Of a DNA stretch of 64,000 nucleotides, positions 43,791 through 52,498 are shown one piece after another (the first letter of the stretch is position 1; every line of letters starts with the position of its first letter). Location of the stretch: contig NZ_JYKS01000031.1 in assembly GCF_000935045.1 (NCBI RefSeq), forward strand, positions 97,522 to 161,521, in the 5' to 3' direction. Source of the stretch: Pseudomonas sp. 10-1B. Lineage in GTDB: Bacteria > Pseudomonadota > Gammaproteobacteria > Pseudomonadales > Pseudomonadaceae. The notes beneath the pieces are model-generated. The model searched no databases. It saw only the letters and a list, made by a program, of their open reading frames with translations, and was not told where the DNA came from. The position numbers and the translations under genes were made by a program.

Positions 43791-44281
43791 TCAGAGCACT
43801 CGCTGTCTGAACATTTCATCAGTTGCAGCCTTATGTACGGATGACTGTTCAGCCACTCGTATTCCTCGATGAAGGCAAATCCTTGACGCTGGTAGAAGCG
43901 CACTGCGCGCGCGTTCTCGGGAGAAACGCCTAGGACGATGTGCGCAAAGCCAAGCTTCGTCGCCCGCGCCTTGACTTGCTGCACCAGGCGCTGCGCAATA
44001 TCAGTGCCCCGCCATTGAGGGTTGACCCACATGCCGATCAGAGTGAAACGCCGCCGCTCATCAAGGCTGGCACCTACCATGCCGACAGGCATTTCCTGCT
44101 CAAGCGCCAACCAAAAATAGGGGGGATGTTGTGATGAGGCTAGAACCTTCCAGCGCTCGTCGCTATTGTTGGCGGCATCCTCATAGCGGACACCGAATGC
44201 AGTGGGCGAGGCTGACAATGCCTGCAGTCGAATGGACCTCAGTATTTCCCAATCCTGAGGTTCAGTTTCCCGGATGATCAT
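43769..44281 (-). CDS. GNAT-family N-acetyltransferase
   Basis: 170 residues, with AGGAG 10 bp upstream. GNAT motif A is visible as LIGMWVNPQWRGTDIAQRLVQQV (acetyl-CoA-binding Q/R-x-x-G-x-A-like loop), followed by ENARAVRFYQRQGF (motif B). The last residues (SDSECSESGNTTV) do not look like GNAT sequence and are read from the junction with eptA. It lies on a less GC-rich patch than its neighbours and replaces most of eptA, so horizontal acquisition is likely. Substrate unknown. Confidence 0.85.
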   Translation of the reverse strand: MIIRETEPQDWEILRSIRLQALSASPTAFGVRYEDAANNSDERWKVLASSQHPPYFWLALEQEMPVGMVGASLDERRRFTLIGMWVNPQWRGTDIAQRLVQQVKARATKLGFAHIVLGVSPENARAVRFYQRQGFAFIEEYEWLNSHPYIRLQLMKCSDSECSESGNTTV

Positions 44282-44686
44282 GCTGCAACACTCCTAAAAG
44301 TTCGCAATGCCACTACGTGTAAGAATCCTGCGCTACTCATCCAGAATCGGCGCGCGGGCATGCATGATCCGTGTGTTATCAAATACCCTAATCCCTAGAC
44401 TGCCAGTGCACATGGTAAGCACTGAGGTAAACCAGGCTGTAGATGACGACGATCGCCGAAATAGCCTGACCATCGCCCAATCATCAGAAACACGCAAATT
44501 AACTTAATGAGCGATCAGAGCCATTGACATCACTCCGCACTCGCACACACCGGAACGCCATACCCCTATGTAACCGTCGAGCGATGCGATAGATCAACAC
44601 ATTTATCTCTAGACACTTATATTTGGGAAGCGCCTGTAGGAAGCACCTACATATGACGTAAGAATTTTCTTGCCATATAAACAAGA
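44282..44686. other. AT-richer intergenic debris upstream of the GNAT gene
   Basis: No supported gene is seen. Composition differs from the surrounding chromosome. A small hairpin TGTAGG-AAGCA-CCTACA lies near 44635-44651. A plus-strand frame of 66 codons (44307-44507) lacks a ribosome site and family features and is not called. Confidence 0.5.
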
Positions 44687-44757
44687 GGCGGCGGCAAAAA
44701 CTAAGTGCAACACCGTACCGGATTGGTCAGGTGCTGCACTCAGTTTTTGCCGCCGCC
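44687..44757. mobile_element. 71-bp inverted repeat, MITE-like or paired IS ends
   Basis: Two 28-nt arms (44687-44714 and 44730-44757) are inverted copies with only two mismatches and a 15-nt spacer. The outer ends start GGCGGCGGCAAAAACT. No coding capacity. It looks like a miniature element or two terminal repeats left joined after loss of an IS. No exact family recognised. Confidence 0.6.
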
Positions 44758-44770
44758 CACTTTAGATAAC

Positions 44771-44872
44771 GAAATTCTGACCTATGTGGATGCAATCGGG
44801 TTGGAAGGCCGGACCTGGCAGAATTCTGGTCGGCTCGCTGAAAATCAGGCCTGGGTCGGGAGAATTCTGGCC
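44771..44872. mobile_element. IS21-like end remnant
   Basis: A short sequence occurs three times in direct orientation: GAAATTCTGACC (44771), CAGAATTCTGGTC (44819) and GAGAATTCTGGCC (44860). Multiple spaced repeats near an end are typical of IS21-family elements. The last copy lies inside the final codons of the CHMI gene, marking the likely insertion boundary. No transposase is present. Confidence 0.45.
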
Positions 44873-45219
44873 TTGGCGTACGGCTCACGATCAATGTCCA
44901 GCACTTCCACGCACAGCTGGATGTCCAGCCCGGCCTGCTCGGGGATGGCGTCACGCAGCACGTTCAGCAAGCTGTCGGACAGTTGCGTCTTCACCTCCGA
45001 CGAGCGCCCGCTGAGGATGGCCAGGCGCACATGGGCAAAGGCGCGTTCGCTGGGCGAGGTGCCCACGCGAAACTGGCTGAAGGCCTGGGCGCGGCTCTTG
45101 ATGTCGGCCTCGTCGGCGAACTGGCCACTGCTGACCAGGGCGTGGTTCAGGCGTAGCAGCAAAGTATCGACGTTCAAGTCGCGCAGGTTGTCGCTGTATT
45201 CCAGGTTCAGGTGAGGCAT
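44845..45219 (-). CDS. 5-carboxymethyl-2-hydroxymuconate isomerase family protein, 3' end altered
   Basis: 124 residues, starting MPHLNLEYSDNLRDLNV, with Pro2 as the expected tautomerase catalytic residue. The body (ADEADIKSRAQAFSQFRVGTSPSERAFAHVRLAILSGRS and LDIQLCVEVLDIDREPYAKARI) is the CHMI (HpaF-like) family and near normal length. The last residues (LPTQA) are encoded by IS-like sequence, so the natural end has been replaced, but the core is intact. No other homoprotocatechuate genes are nearby, so its role may be different. Confidence 0.8.
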   Translation of the reverse strand: MPHLNLEYSDNLRDLNVDTLLLRLNHALVSSGQFADEADIKSRAQAFSQFRVGTSPSERAFAHVRLAILSGRSSEVKTQLSDSLLNVLRDAIPEQAGLDIQLCVEVLDIDREPYAKARILPTQA

Positions 45220-45337
45220 GGCGCAGGTTCCGGGTCACTGGAGAGAGGCGACAGACTACCCCAGTCCCCTACCTGCGCAAAGACGACTATCCTCAAAGGT
45301 CAGGACCATTCGCCAACCCCCCGACAGAGGTGAAGAA

Positions 45338-45574
45338 ATGCCAGTTCCGCATGATCTGCTCGCTGACCTGCACATTACCGCTGACAATTTCCAGGCACTG
45401 ATGGACAAGGACCAGACGCTGCATTCACTGCACAAGGAATACAACGCCAAGGACAAGGAGGTGGTCGCCGCCGAAGGCAACGGTACCAACGACGAAGCCG
45501 TCAACCGCCTGCGCAAGGAGCGGCTGCTGATCAAGGACAAGATCGAACGGATCATTCATCCGCCCAAATCCTGA
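45338..45574 (+). CDS. YdcH/DUF465 family small protein
   Basis: 78 residues, with GAGGTGAAG upstream. Helical and highly charged, MDKDQTLHSLHKEYNAKDKEV then NRLRKERLLIKDKIERII, as in the DUF465/YdcH family, which forms a short coiled coil. Function unknown. Stands alone. Confidence 0.87.
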   Translation: MPVPHDLLADLHITADNFQALMDKDQTLHSLHKEYNAKDKEVVAAEGNGTNDEAVNRLRKERLLIKDKIERIIHPPKS

Positions 45575-45600
45575 TTCATTGCGTAGGCCTGCACAGCCAC

Positions 45601-45814
45601 TGTGGGAGCAACTGTCTTGTATTGCCTGGACTGGCCTCATCGCCGGCAAGCCAGCTCCCACATGAACCGCGCAAACTGTTTAGATTTTGAGGAAGACAGT
45701 TGCTCCCACCTCGACCACATAGGCCTCAAGCCCTGTGCAGCACCTGTGGGAGCTGGCTTGCCGGCAATGAGGCCAGTCCAGGCAATACAAGACTGTTGCC
45801 CCACAAGACTGCGT
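45601..45814. repeat. Nested composite REP inverted repeat
   Basis: Two arms of about 60 nt (45601-45662 and 45744-45814) form a long near-perfect inverted repeat containing the GCCGGC-type REP core and the TATTGCCTGGACTGG flank. The spacer has a further copy of AAGACAGTTGCTCCCAC that can pair with the left arm as well, giving two alternative hairpins. Confidence 0.85.
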
Positions 45815-45819
45815 TTTAA

Positions 45820-46989
45820 CTAGCCAGCCGCTGAAGCCTTCAGGGCACCATCCAAGTCCTCGATCAGGTCGCGGTAGTCCTCGATCCCCACCGACAGCCG
45901 CAGCAGGTTCTCGCTGATCCCCATCAGGCCCTTCTGCTCCGGGCTCAGCGAGCAGTGCGACATGCTCCAGGAGTGGTTGATCATGCTCTCCACCCCGCCC
46001 AGCGAGTCGGCCAGCACAAAGATCTGCAGCGCTTCCACCAGGCGGTTGAGTGCCGCCCGGTCGCCCTTGACCCTCATCGCCACCACCGCCCCGCCGCTGC
46101 GCATCTGGCGCTTGCACAGTTCATGCTGCGGGTGGCTTTCCAGCCCTGGGTAATACACCTGCTCGACCTGCGCATGGCTTTCGAGGAAGCGCGCCAGCTG
46201 CAGGGCATTGGCACACTGGCGCTCCATACGCACATCCAGGGTCTTCAGGCCGCGCAGGGCCAGGTAGCAGTCGAACGGCCCCTGCACCGCGCCAATCGCC
46301 ATGCTGATACGGCGCAGGCGCGCCAGCAGCGCATCGTTGGCTGCCACCACCACACCACCGGTCAGGTCGGAGTGGCCGCCGATGTACTTGCTGGCCGAGT
46401 GCATCACCAGGTCCACGCCCAGGGTGATCGGGCGCTGGTTCCAGGGCGAGCAGAAGGTATTGTCGATGCAGGTGAGGATGCCCCGCGCCTTGGCCAGGTC
46501 GCACACCGCCTTGATATCGACCAGGTGCAGCAACGGGTTGGTCGGCGATTCGATCCAGATCAGCTGGGTTTCTGGCTTGATGGCGGCGGCCACCGCCTCG
46601 AGGTCGTTGAGGTCGACATAGGTGGTGGTCAGGCCCGAGGTGCGGCTGCGGAAGTCTTCCAGGATGCGGAAGGTGCCACCGTACACGCCGTTCATCACCA
46701 CCACATGGGCGTCCTTGGGCAGCAGTTCGAGCACCGTCGCCGTGGCGTTCACGCCAGACGCACAGGCGACCGCGCCTACACCTTCTTCCAGGGCGGCGAC
46801 ACAGGTTTCGTAGGCATGCCGGGTGGGGTTGCCGACCCGGCTGTAGGAGTATTCCGGCTTGTCGTCCAGGCTGCGCTTGGTGAACGAGCTGGCGGTGACG
46901 ATGGCCGGGAAAATAGCGTTATCGGCGACGCTGAACTGGTCGCCGGCGTGGATGGTACGGGTGGCAAAATTGCGCGGCTTTTCGGACAT
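45820..46989 (-). CDS. Trans-sulfuration PLP enzyme (cystathionine gamma-lyase/synthase type)
   Basis: 389 residues from the ATG at 46989; an ATG four codons earlier is also possible. The PLP-binding Lys is in MHSASKYIGGHSDLTGG, and other family features are YSRVGNPTRHAYE and SPTNPLLHLVDI. At the position that is Cys in methionine gamma-lyases (YGCT) it has GVYGGTF, which favours cystathionine gamma-lyase or synthase activity. Divergent from an Lrp-family regulator 104 bp away, as in other sulfur amino acid catabolic pairs. Confidence 0.87.
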   Translation of the reverse strand: MSEKPRNFATRTIHAGDQFSVADNAIFPAIVTASSFTKRSLDDKPEYSYSRVGNPTRHAYETCVAALEEGVGAVACASGVNATATVLELLPKDAHVVVMNGVYGGTFRILEDFRSRTSGLTTTYVDLNDLEAVAAAIKPETQLIWIESPTNPLLHLVDIKAVCDLAKARGILTCIDNTFCSPWNQRPITLGVDLVMHSASKYIGGHSDLTGGVVVAANDALLARLRRISMAIGAVQGPFDCYLALRGLKTLDVRMERQCANALQLARFLESHAQVEQVYYPGLESHPQHELCKRQMRSGGAVVAMRVKGDRAALNRLVEALQIFVLADSLGGVESMINHSWSMSHCSLSPEQKGLMGISENLLRLSVGIEDYRDLIEDLDGALKASAAG

Positions 46990-47093
46990 GGTCAGGCCCA
47001 TTGGCAAAGTTAAGGCTGCCACTATCGCACAACACAATTGTTCCGGCCTTGGGGTAATCTGTGAAATATTTTTCTCCACGGCCACTGCGCGAT

Positions 47094-47555
47094 ATGGACA
47101 GTTTCGACCAGCACATTCTTACCCTGCTTCAGCGCGACGCCTCGATCTCGCTCAAGGACCTGGCCGAGGCCGTCAACCTGTCCACCACACCGTGCTGGAA
47201 GCGGGTCAAGCGCCTGGAGGAAGACGGCTACATCCTCGGCCGCGTCGCCCTGCTCGACCCCGAACGCCTGGGGCTGGGGTTGACGGTGTTCGTCCAGCTC
47301 AAGACCCAGCGCCACGACAGTGCCTGGCTGGAGCAGTTTGCCGCGACCGTGACCGGGTTCGAGGAGGTGATGGAGTTCTACCGCATGTCGGGGGACTGGG
47401 ATTACATGTTGCGGGTGGTGGTGGGGGATATTGCGGCGTATGACCGGTTTTATAAAAAGCTGATCACCAGTACCGATGGGCTGTCGAACATCACGTCCAG
47501 TTTTGCCATGGAACAGATGAAGTACACCACGGCCTATCCGGTGCACCGTTCCTGA
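47094..47555 (+). CDS. Lrp/AsnC-family transcriptional regulator
   Basis: 153 residues from the ATG at 47094 (MDSFDQHILTLLQRDASISLKDLAEAVNLSTTPCWKRVKRLEEDGYI is the winged HTH), followed by the RAM ligand domain (GFEEVMEFYRMSGDWDYMLRVVV). The intergenic region contains A/T-rich dyads, ACACAATTGT and GAAATATTTTTC, that could be its sites. It most likely controls the divergent trans-sulfuration gene in response to an amino acid. Confidence 0.9.
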   Translation: MDSFDQHILTLLQRDASISLKDLAEAVNLSTTPCWKRVKRLEEDGYILGRVALLDPERLGLGLTVFVQLKTQRHDSAWLEQFAATVTGFEEVMEFYRMSGDWDYMLRVVVGDIAAYDRFYKKLITSTDGLSNITSSFAMEQMKYTTAYPVHRS

Positions 47556-47567
47556 TTCCTGTATGGC

Positions 47568-47669
47568 AGTACTGGCCCTATCGCCGGCAAGCCAGCTCCC
47601 ACAGGGACCTCACAGAGCCCGAGCCTTGTGCAGTACCTGTGGGAGCTGGCTTGCCGGCGATAGGGCCCT
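47568..47669. repeat. REPIN, GCCGGC-type
   Basis: Arms GGCCCTATCGCCGGCAAGCC and GGCTTGCCGGCGATAGGGCC lie between the convergent Lrp and YdeP-type genes. Confidence 0.9.
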
Positions 47670-47682
47670 TTCAAGCAACCAA

Positions 47683-50013
47683 TCAGTCCGAAGCCAACAC
47701 CGCCGCAATCCGGTTCCCGGGCTTGGCTTTCTCGACCTTGATCGCCACGAACTTCGAGGTCGGCGTATAGGTGCCCTCGCCATAACTTTCCAGCGGCACC
47801 AACGGGTTGGTCTCCGGGTAATAGGCCGCGGCCTGCCCCTCGGGCACGTCGTACGCCACCAGGCGGAACCCTGACACGCGCCGCTCCACACCATCCTCCC
47901 ACAGCGACACCAGGTCCACCTGCTCGCCCGGCTCGAAGCCCAGGCGGCGGATGTCGGCCTCGTTGACGAACACCACTTCGCGCAGGCCGAACACCCCGCG
48001 GTAGCGGTCGTCCAGGCCATACAGGGTGGTGTTGTACTGGTCGTGCGAACGCAGGGTCTGCAGGATCAGGTCGGGCTTGTCACCACGGGCCAGCACCTTG
48101 GCATTCACTAACTGCTCCGGCAGCTTGTGCGGGCTGAAACGCGCCTTGCCGGTAGCCGTGCGCCAGGTACGGTCAGCGGCGTTGTTGCCCAGGTGGAAAC
48201 CACCCGGGTGCTGCAGGCGCTCGTTGAAATCGGCAAAGCCGGGGATTACATCGGCAATCATGCTGCGGATGCGGCCGTAGTCGGCCACGGCATATTCCCA
48301 ATCGATCGGCTGTTTACCCAGGGTCGCCTGGGCCATGCCGGCGATGATCCACGGCTCCGAGCGCAAATGCGGCGAGCGTGGGCGCAACTGGCCGTGGGAA
48401 ATGTGCACCATGCTGAAGGTGTCCTCCACGGTCACGCCTTGCGGCCCGCTGGCCTGCATGTCGATTTCGGTGCGGCCCAGGCATGGCAGGATCAAGGCAT
48501 CGCGGCCGGTGACCAGGTGCGAGCGGTTGAGCTTGGTGGAAATCTGCACGGTCAGCGCACATTTGCGCATGGCTGCATGGGTACGTGGGGTGTCTGGCGT
48601 GGCCTGGGCAAAGTTGCCACCGAGGCCGATGAACACCTTGGCCTGCCCCTCCTCCATGGCCTTGATCGCCAGCACCGCATTGTGCCCGTGGGCGCGCGGC
48701 ACACGGAACTGGAAGCGTTTTTCGATGGCATCGAGCAGCGCTGGCTTGGGCTTTTCGTCGATGCCCATGGTGCGGTCGCCCTGCACGTTGCTGTGGCCAC
48801 GCACCGGCGACAGGCCGGCGCCGGGCTTGCCAACGTTGCCGCGCAACAGCTGCAGGTTGACGATTTCCTGTACGGTCGGTATCGAATGGCGGTGCTGGGT
48901 GACGCCCATGGCCCAGCACATGATCACCCGCTCGGCCTTGCGGTACATGCGCGCAGCCAGCTCGATCTCGGCCTGGGTCAGCCCCGACTGGTCGACGATA
49001 TGCTCCCAGGGCGTGGCATCCACGATTTCCAGGTAAGCGTCGACGCCGCTGGTGTGCTCGGCGATGAAGGCATGGTCGAACACCGCCGGCTGGCCGTTGG
49101 CCTGGGCCTCACGTTCCCACTGCAACAAATACTTGGCGATGCCACGCATCACCGCCATGTCGCCACCCAGGGCCGGGCGGAAGTAGGCGGTGTTGGTCGG
49201 CTCGGAACCATTGCTGAGCATCTCGAACGGGTGCTGCGGGTGCTGAAAGCGCTCCAGGCCGCGTTCTTTCAGCGGGTTGAAGCACACCACCTGGGCACCG
49301 CGCTTCACCGCCTCGCGCAGCGGTTCGAGCATGCGCGGGTGATTGGTGCCAGGGTTCTGGCCGATGACGAAGATCGCGTCGGCCAGCTCCAGGTCGTGGA
49401 ACACCACGGTGCCTTTGCCTACGCCGAGGGTTTCCGACATGCCTGCGCCGCTGGCCTCGTGGCACATGTTGGAGCAGTCGGGGAAGTTGTTGGTGCCGTA
49501 GGCGCGAACGAACAATTGGTAGAGGAACGCCGCCTCGTTGCTGGCCCGCCCCGAGGTGTAGAACTCGGCCTCATCGGGCGATGCGAGTGCGCGCAGGTGC
49601 TGGGCAATCAGGGCGAAGGCTTCTTCCCAGCTGGTTTCGACATAGTGGTCGGTGGCCGCGTCATAGCGCATCGGGTGGGTCAAGCGGCCCTGGTACTCCA
49701 GCCAGTAGTCGGTCTGCTCGGCCAGGGCGCTGACGCTGTACTTGGCGAAGAACGCCGGGTCCACCGAGCGGCCAGTGGCTTCCCAGTTGACCGCCTTGGC
49801 ACCGTTTTCGCAGAACTTGACCATGTCGTTTTCCGGCGACTCGCCCCAGGCGCAGCCGGGGCAGTCGAAGCCGCCGTTCTGGTTGGTCTTGAGCATGGCC
49901 CGCAGGTTCTTGAAGGCATTTTCGCTGCCCAGCCAGCTCTTGGTCACGCTTTTCAGCGCCCCCCAGCCGGCGGCGGCGCCTTTGTAGTCCCTGATGTGTT
50001 CGTCCTGGCTCAT
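47683..50013 (-). CDS. FdhF/YdeP-family molybdopterin oxidoreductase
   Basis: 776 residues from the ATG at 50013 (MSQDEHIRDYKGAAAGWG); five codons upstream are also open. Near the N-terminus, GGFDCPGCAWGE supplies the Fe-S cysteines. The Mo-ligand region is SNMCHEASG with Cys (not selenocysteine), and the bis-MGD domain contains FVIGQNPGTNHPRMLEPL and GVTQHRHSIPTVQEIVNLQLLRGNVGKPGAG. E. coli YdeP is linked to acid resistance, but the natural reaction is not settled. Opposite in direction to moaA, whose product helps make its cofactor. No FdhD-type sulfur carrier gene is in the window. Confidence 0.87.
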   Translation of the reverse strand: MSQDEHIRDYKGAAAGWGALKSVTKSWLGSENAFKNLRAMLKTNQNGGFDCPGCAWGESPENDMVKFCENGAKAVNWEATGRSVDPAFFAKYSVSALAEQTDYWLEYQGRLTHPMRYDAATDHYVETSWEEAFALIAQHLRALASPDEAEFYTSGRASNEAAFLYQLFVRAYGTNNFPDCSNMCHEASGAGMSETLGVGKGTVVFHDLELADAIFVIGQNPGTNHPRMLEPLREAVKRGAQVVCFNPLKERGLERFQHPQHPFEMLSNGSEPTNTAYFRPALGGDMAVMRGIAKYLLQWEREAQANGQPAVFDHAFIAEHTSGVDAYLEIVDATPWEHIVDQSGLTQAEIELAARMYRKAERVIMCWAMGVTQHRHSIPTVQEIVNLQLLRGNVGKPGAGLSPVRGHSNVQGDRTMGIDEKPKPALLDAIEKRFQFRVPRAHGHNAVLAIKAMEEGQAKVFIGLGGNFAQATPDTPRTHAAMRKCALTVQISTKLNRSHLVTGRDALILPCLGRTEIDMQASGPQGVTVEDTFSMVHISHGQLRPRSPHLRSEPWIIAGMAQATLGKQPIDWEYAVADYGRIRSMIADVIPGFADFNERLQHPGGFHLGNNAADRTWRTATGKARFSPHKLPEQLVNAKVLARGDKPDLILQTLRSHDQYNTTLYGLDDRYRGVFGLREVVFVNEADIRRLGFEPGEQVDLVSLWEDGVERRVSGFRLVAYDVPEGQAAAYYPETNPLVPLESYGEGTYTPTSKFVAIKVEKAKPGNRIAAVLASD

Positions 50014-50136
50014 GCGATGAATCCTCACGCGCGGTGCTTTTTTTCAGCCTATGGAGCGTGGGGTAGGGGCGTCCAATCGAAAGATCTTACGGCGTGATAG
50101 ATGGTTTCGATCATGGGCCGGGAATGGGGTTGCAGC

Positions 50137-50222
50137 ATTCGCGGGCACGCCCGCTCCCACAGGATTACCTTGAACCTCAGCCCTGCGGTTTGCCTGTGGG
50201 AGCGGGCATGCCCGCGAATGAT
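50137..50222. repeat. REPIN, TTCGCGGG-type
   Basis: Arms CATTCGCGGGCACGCCCGCT and AGCGGGCATGCCCGCGAATG lie in the 354-bp divergent region between the molybdoenzyme and moaA; I see no gene there. Confidence 0.88.
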
Positions 50223-50367
50223 GCGGTGCGGTCCAGGCTTTGAAATGCTTGGCCTGCAGCTTGATAGAGACCATCGATCATGCAGTCGGGCAAAGCAATT
50301 TGACGGGCCCGCAGCCAGGTTATAGCTTGGAGTCGTGTCCCCACCCATTCTAAATTCGAGCGCGAAC

Positions 50368-51372
50368 GTGGAACAGAACAGTCGGCCCCTGATCGACGGC
50401 TTCAACCGGAAAATCGACTACCTGCGGATGTCGGTCACCGACCGCTGCGACTTCCGTTGTGTCTACTGCATGGCCGAAGACATGCAGTTTTTGCCGCGCC
50501 AGCAGATCCTCAGCCTCGAAGAACTGTTCCAGGTGGCCGAGCGCTTCGTCGCCCTTGGCACCCGCAAGATCCGCCTCACCGGTGGCGAGCCACTGGTGCG
50601 CCAGGGTATCGTTGAGCTGTGCGGGCGCATCGCCGCCCTGCCCGGCCTGCGCGAGCTGTGCCTGACCAGCAACGGCTCGCAACTCGGGCGCCTGGCCCAG
50701 CCGCTGTTCGACGCCGGCGTGTCGCGCCTGAACATCAGCCTCGACAGCCTGGATGCCGCGCGTTTCAAGCAACTGACCCGCACCGGCGACCTGCACCAGG
50801 TAATCGCCGGTATCGACGCCGCCCGCCAGGCCGGGTTCAAGCGTACCAAGCTCAACTGCGTGGTGCTCAAGGGCCGCAACGACCATGAGCTGGTCGACCT
50901 GGTGCGCTTTGCCATCGACCGCGAGCTGGACATCACCTTCATCGAAGAAATGCCGCTGGGGGTGATCAGCGAACATCAGCGCGGCGAGTCATTCTGCTCC
51001 AGCGACGAAGTACGTGCGCGTCTGGCCGAACAGTTCACCCTGATCGAATCGACCGAGTCGTCCCAAGGCCCGGCCCGTTACTGGCGCTTGGCCGAAGCGG
51101 CCAGCACCCGCGTCGGCTTCATTTCGCCGCACAGCCATAACTTCTGCGCCACCTGCAACCGCGTGCGCCTCACCGTCGAGGGCCGCCTGCTGCTGTGCCT
51201 GGGCAACGAACACTCGGTAGACCTCAAGCACGTGCTGCGCGCCCACCCGGGCAACCCTGAACGCCTGGAAAAGGCCATCCGCGATTCACTGCACCTCAAA
51301 CCCTATCGCCATCACTTCGAAGTGGGTGGCGAGGTGCAGATCCTGCGCTTCATGAACATGACCGGCGGCTAG
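50368..51372 (+). CDS. moaA: GTP 3',8-cyclase MoaA
   Basis: 334 residues from the GTG at 50368 (GAG seven bases upstream); a GTG at 50335 has poor spacing to its GGAG. The radical-SAM motif is CDFRCVYCMAED (Cys-x3-Cys-x2-Cys), and the C-terminal second Fe-S cluster is C-x2-C (NFCATCNRVRL) with a later C (LLLCLGNE). TGGEPLVR and the Gly-Gly end (MTGG) needed for MoaA activity are present. It makes the first molybdopterin intermediate. Followed after 20 bp by the bestrophin gene. Confidence 0.93.
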   Translation: MEQNSRPLIDGFNRKIDYLRMSVTDRCDFRCVYCMAEDMQFLPRQQILSLEELFQVAERFVALGTRKIRLTGGEPLVRQGIVELCGRIAALPGLRELCLTSNGSQLGRLAQPLFDAGVSRLNISLDSLDAARFKQLTRTGDLHQVIAGIDAARQAGFKRTKLNCVVLKGRNDHELVDLVRFAIDRELDITFIEEMPLGVISEHQRGESFCSSDEVRARLAEQFTLIESTESSQGPARYWRLAEAASTRVGFISPHSHNFCATCNRVRLTVEGRLLLCLGNEHSVDLKHVLRAHPGNPERLEKAIRDSLHLKPYRHHFEVGGEVQILRFMNMTGG

Positions 51373-51392
51373 GCAGCCGTCTCTGGATTTCC

Positions 51393-52292
51393 ATGATCGT
51401 CCACCCTACTCCTGATGTGCTGCGTGTGTTGTTCACCCTGAAGGGTTCGATCGTCAAGCGCATTGCGCTGCGCTGCCTGATGGTGACCCTGCTGGCCGCA
51501 CTGATCGTGCTGGTCGAACGGCACTTCCCAGCGTTTTTCTACCCGGTCAGCGCCACACCCTTCACCTTGCTGGGCCTGTCACTGTCGATTTTCATGAGCT
51601 TTCGCAACAACGCCTGCTACGACCGCTGGTGGGAGGGGCGCAAGGCCTGGGGCAAGCTGATCATCGAAACCCGCTCGTTCGTACGTGAAAGCGTGGTGAT
51701 CGCCGACCCGGCACTGCGTGCCGAGCTGCTGCGCAGCCTGTGCGGTTTTGCCCATGCGTTGAATGCGCGGCTGCGCAACGAGGATGAATTGGCGGCCGCG
51801 CGGCCGTGGCTGCCCCGGCCCGACGCGATCAGCCCGCACAACGTGTGCGATGCCATTCTGGGTGATGTTGGCGGGCAATGTTCGCGGCTGGCTGAACGGG
51901 AGCAGATCAGTGATTGGCGCTACAGCCTGCTGGAACAACGGCTGGTGGGCCTGAGCGAGGTGCAGGCCACCTGCGAGCGGATCAAGGGCACGCCATTGCC
52001 GTTCCCCTATACGCTGTTGCTGCACCGCACCATCTACATTTTCTGCCTGCTGCTACCGTTTGCCCTGGCCGAGCCGCTGGGCTGGCTGGCGCCGCTGTTC
52101 ACTACCATCGTCGGGTACACGTTCTTTGGGCTGGATGCGATAGGCAACGAACTGGAAGACCCGTTCGGGCGCGATGAGAACGACCTGCCGACCGATGCCC
52201 TGGTACGCACGGTGGAGCGCGATGTGCTGGCGGGGTTGGGGGAACAGCAGTTGCCGCCGGCGTTGTTGCCGGTGGGGCATGTGTTGAGCTAA
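51393..52292 (+). CDS. Bestrophin-family (YneE) channel protein
   Basis: 299 residues with four membrane segments. Family features: RNNACYDRWWEGRKAWGKLIIETRSFVRE near 70-98, and near the end GYTFFGLDAIGNELEDPFGRDENDLPTDAL, matching the calcium-clasp DPFG region. Bacterial bestrophins form pentameric ion channels in the inner membrane. Probably in the same transcript as moaA. Confidence 0.88.
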   Translation: MIVHPTPDVLRVLFTLKGSIVKRIALRCLMVTLLAALIVLVERHFPAFFYPVSATPFTLLGLSLSIFMSFRNNACYDRWWEGRKAWGKLIIETRSFVRESVVIADPALRAELLRSLCGFAHALNARLRNEDELAAARPWLPRPDAISPHNVCDAILGDVGGQCSRLAEREQISDWRYSLLEQRLVGLSEVQATCERIKGTPLPFPYTLLLHRTIYIFCLLLPFALAEPLGWLAPLFTTIVGYTFFGLDAIGNELEDPFGRDENDLPTDALVRTVERDVLAGLGEQQLPPALLPVGHVLS

Positions 52293-52293
52293 G

Positions 52294-52494
52294 GGCCCTA
52301 TCGCCGGCAAGCCAGCTCCCACCTCGACCGCATGGGCCTCAAGCCCTGTGCAGTACCTGTGGGAGCTGGCTTGCCGGCGATGAGGCCAGTCCAGGCAATA
52401 CAAGACAGTTGCTCCCACAGGTGTATCACAGGTTCTGAAATCTGTGTGGTCCCTGTGGGAGCTGGCTTGCCGGCGATAGGGCCGGTACAGGCTG
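52294..52494. repeat. Two adjacent GCCGGC-type REPINs
   Basis: One element spans 52294-52397 and a second runs 52398-52494; the second contains the CAATACAAGACAGTTGCTCC module also seen at 45601-45814. They separate the bestrophin gene from convergent moaB. Confidence 0.88.
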
Positions 52495-52498
52495 AAGG

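Noticed and set aside
43769..44281. Integron gene cassette around the GNAT gene
   Set aside because: No attC-like site with R and L boxes could be recognised and no integrase is nearby.
44307..44507. 66-codon plus-strand frame in the IS-like scar
   Set aside because: No ribosome site, no family and atypical composition; probably chance.
48127..50097. Long plus-strand open frame opposite the molybdoenzyme
   Set aside because: Antisense shadow of a clear FdhF/YdeP gene; no domains and no ribosome site.
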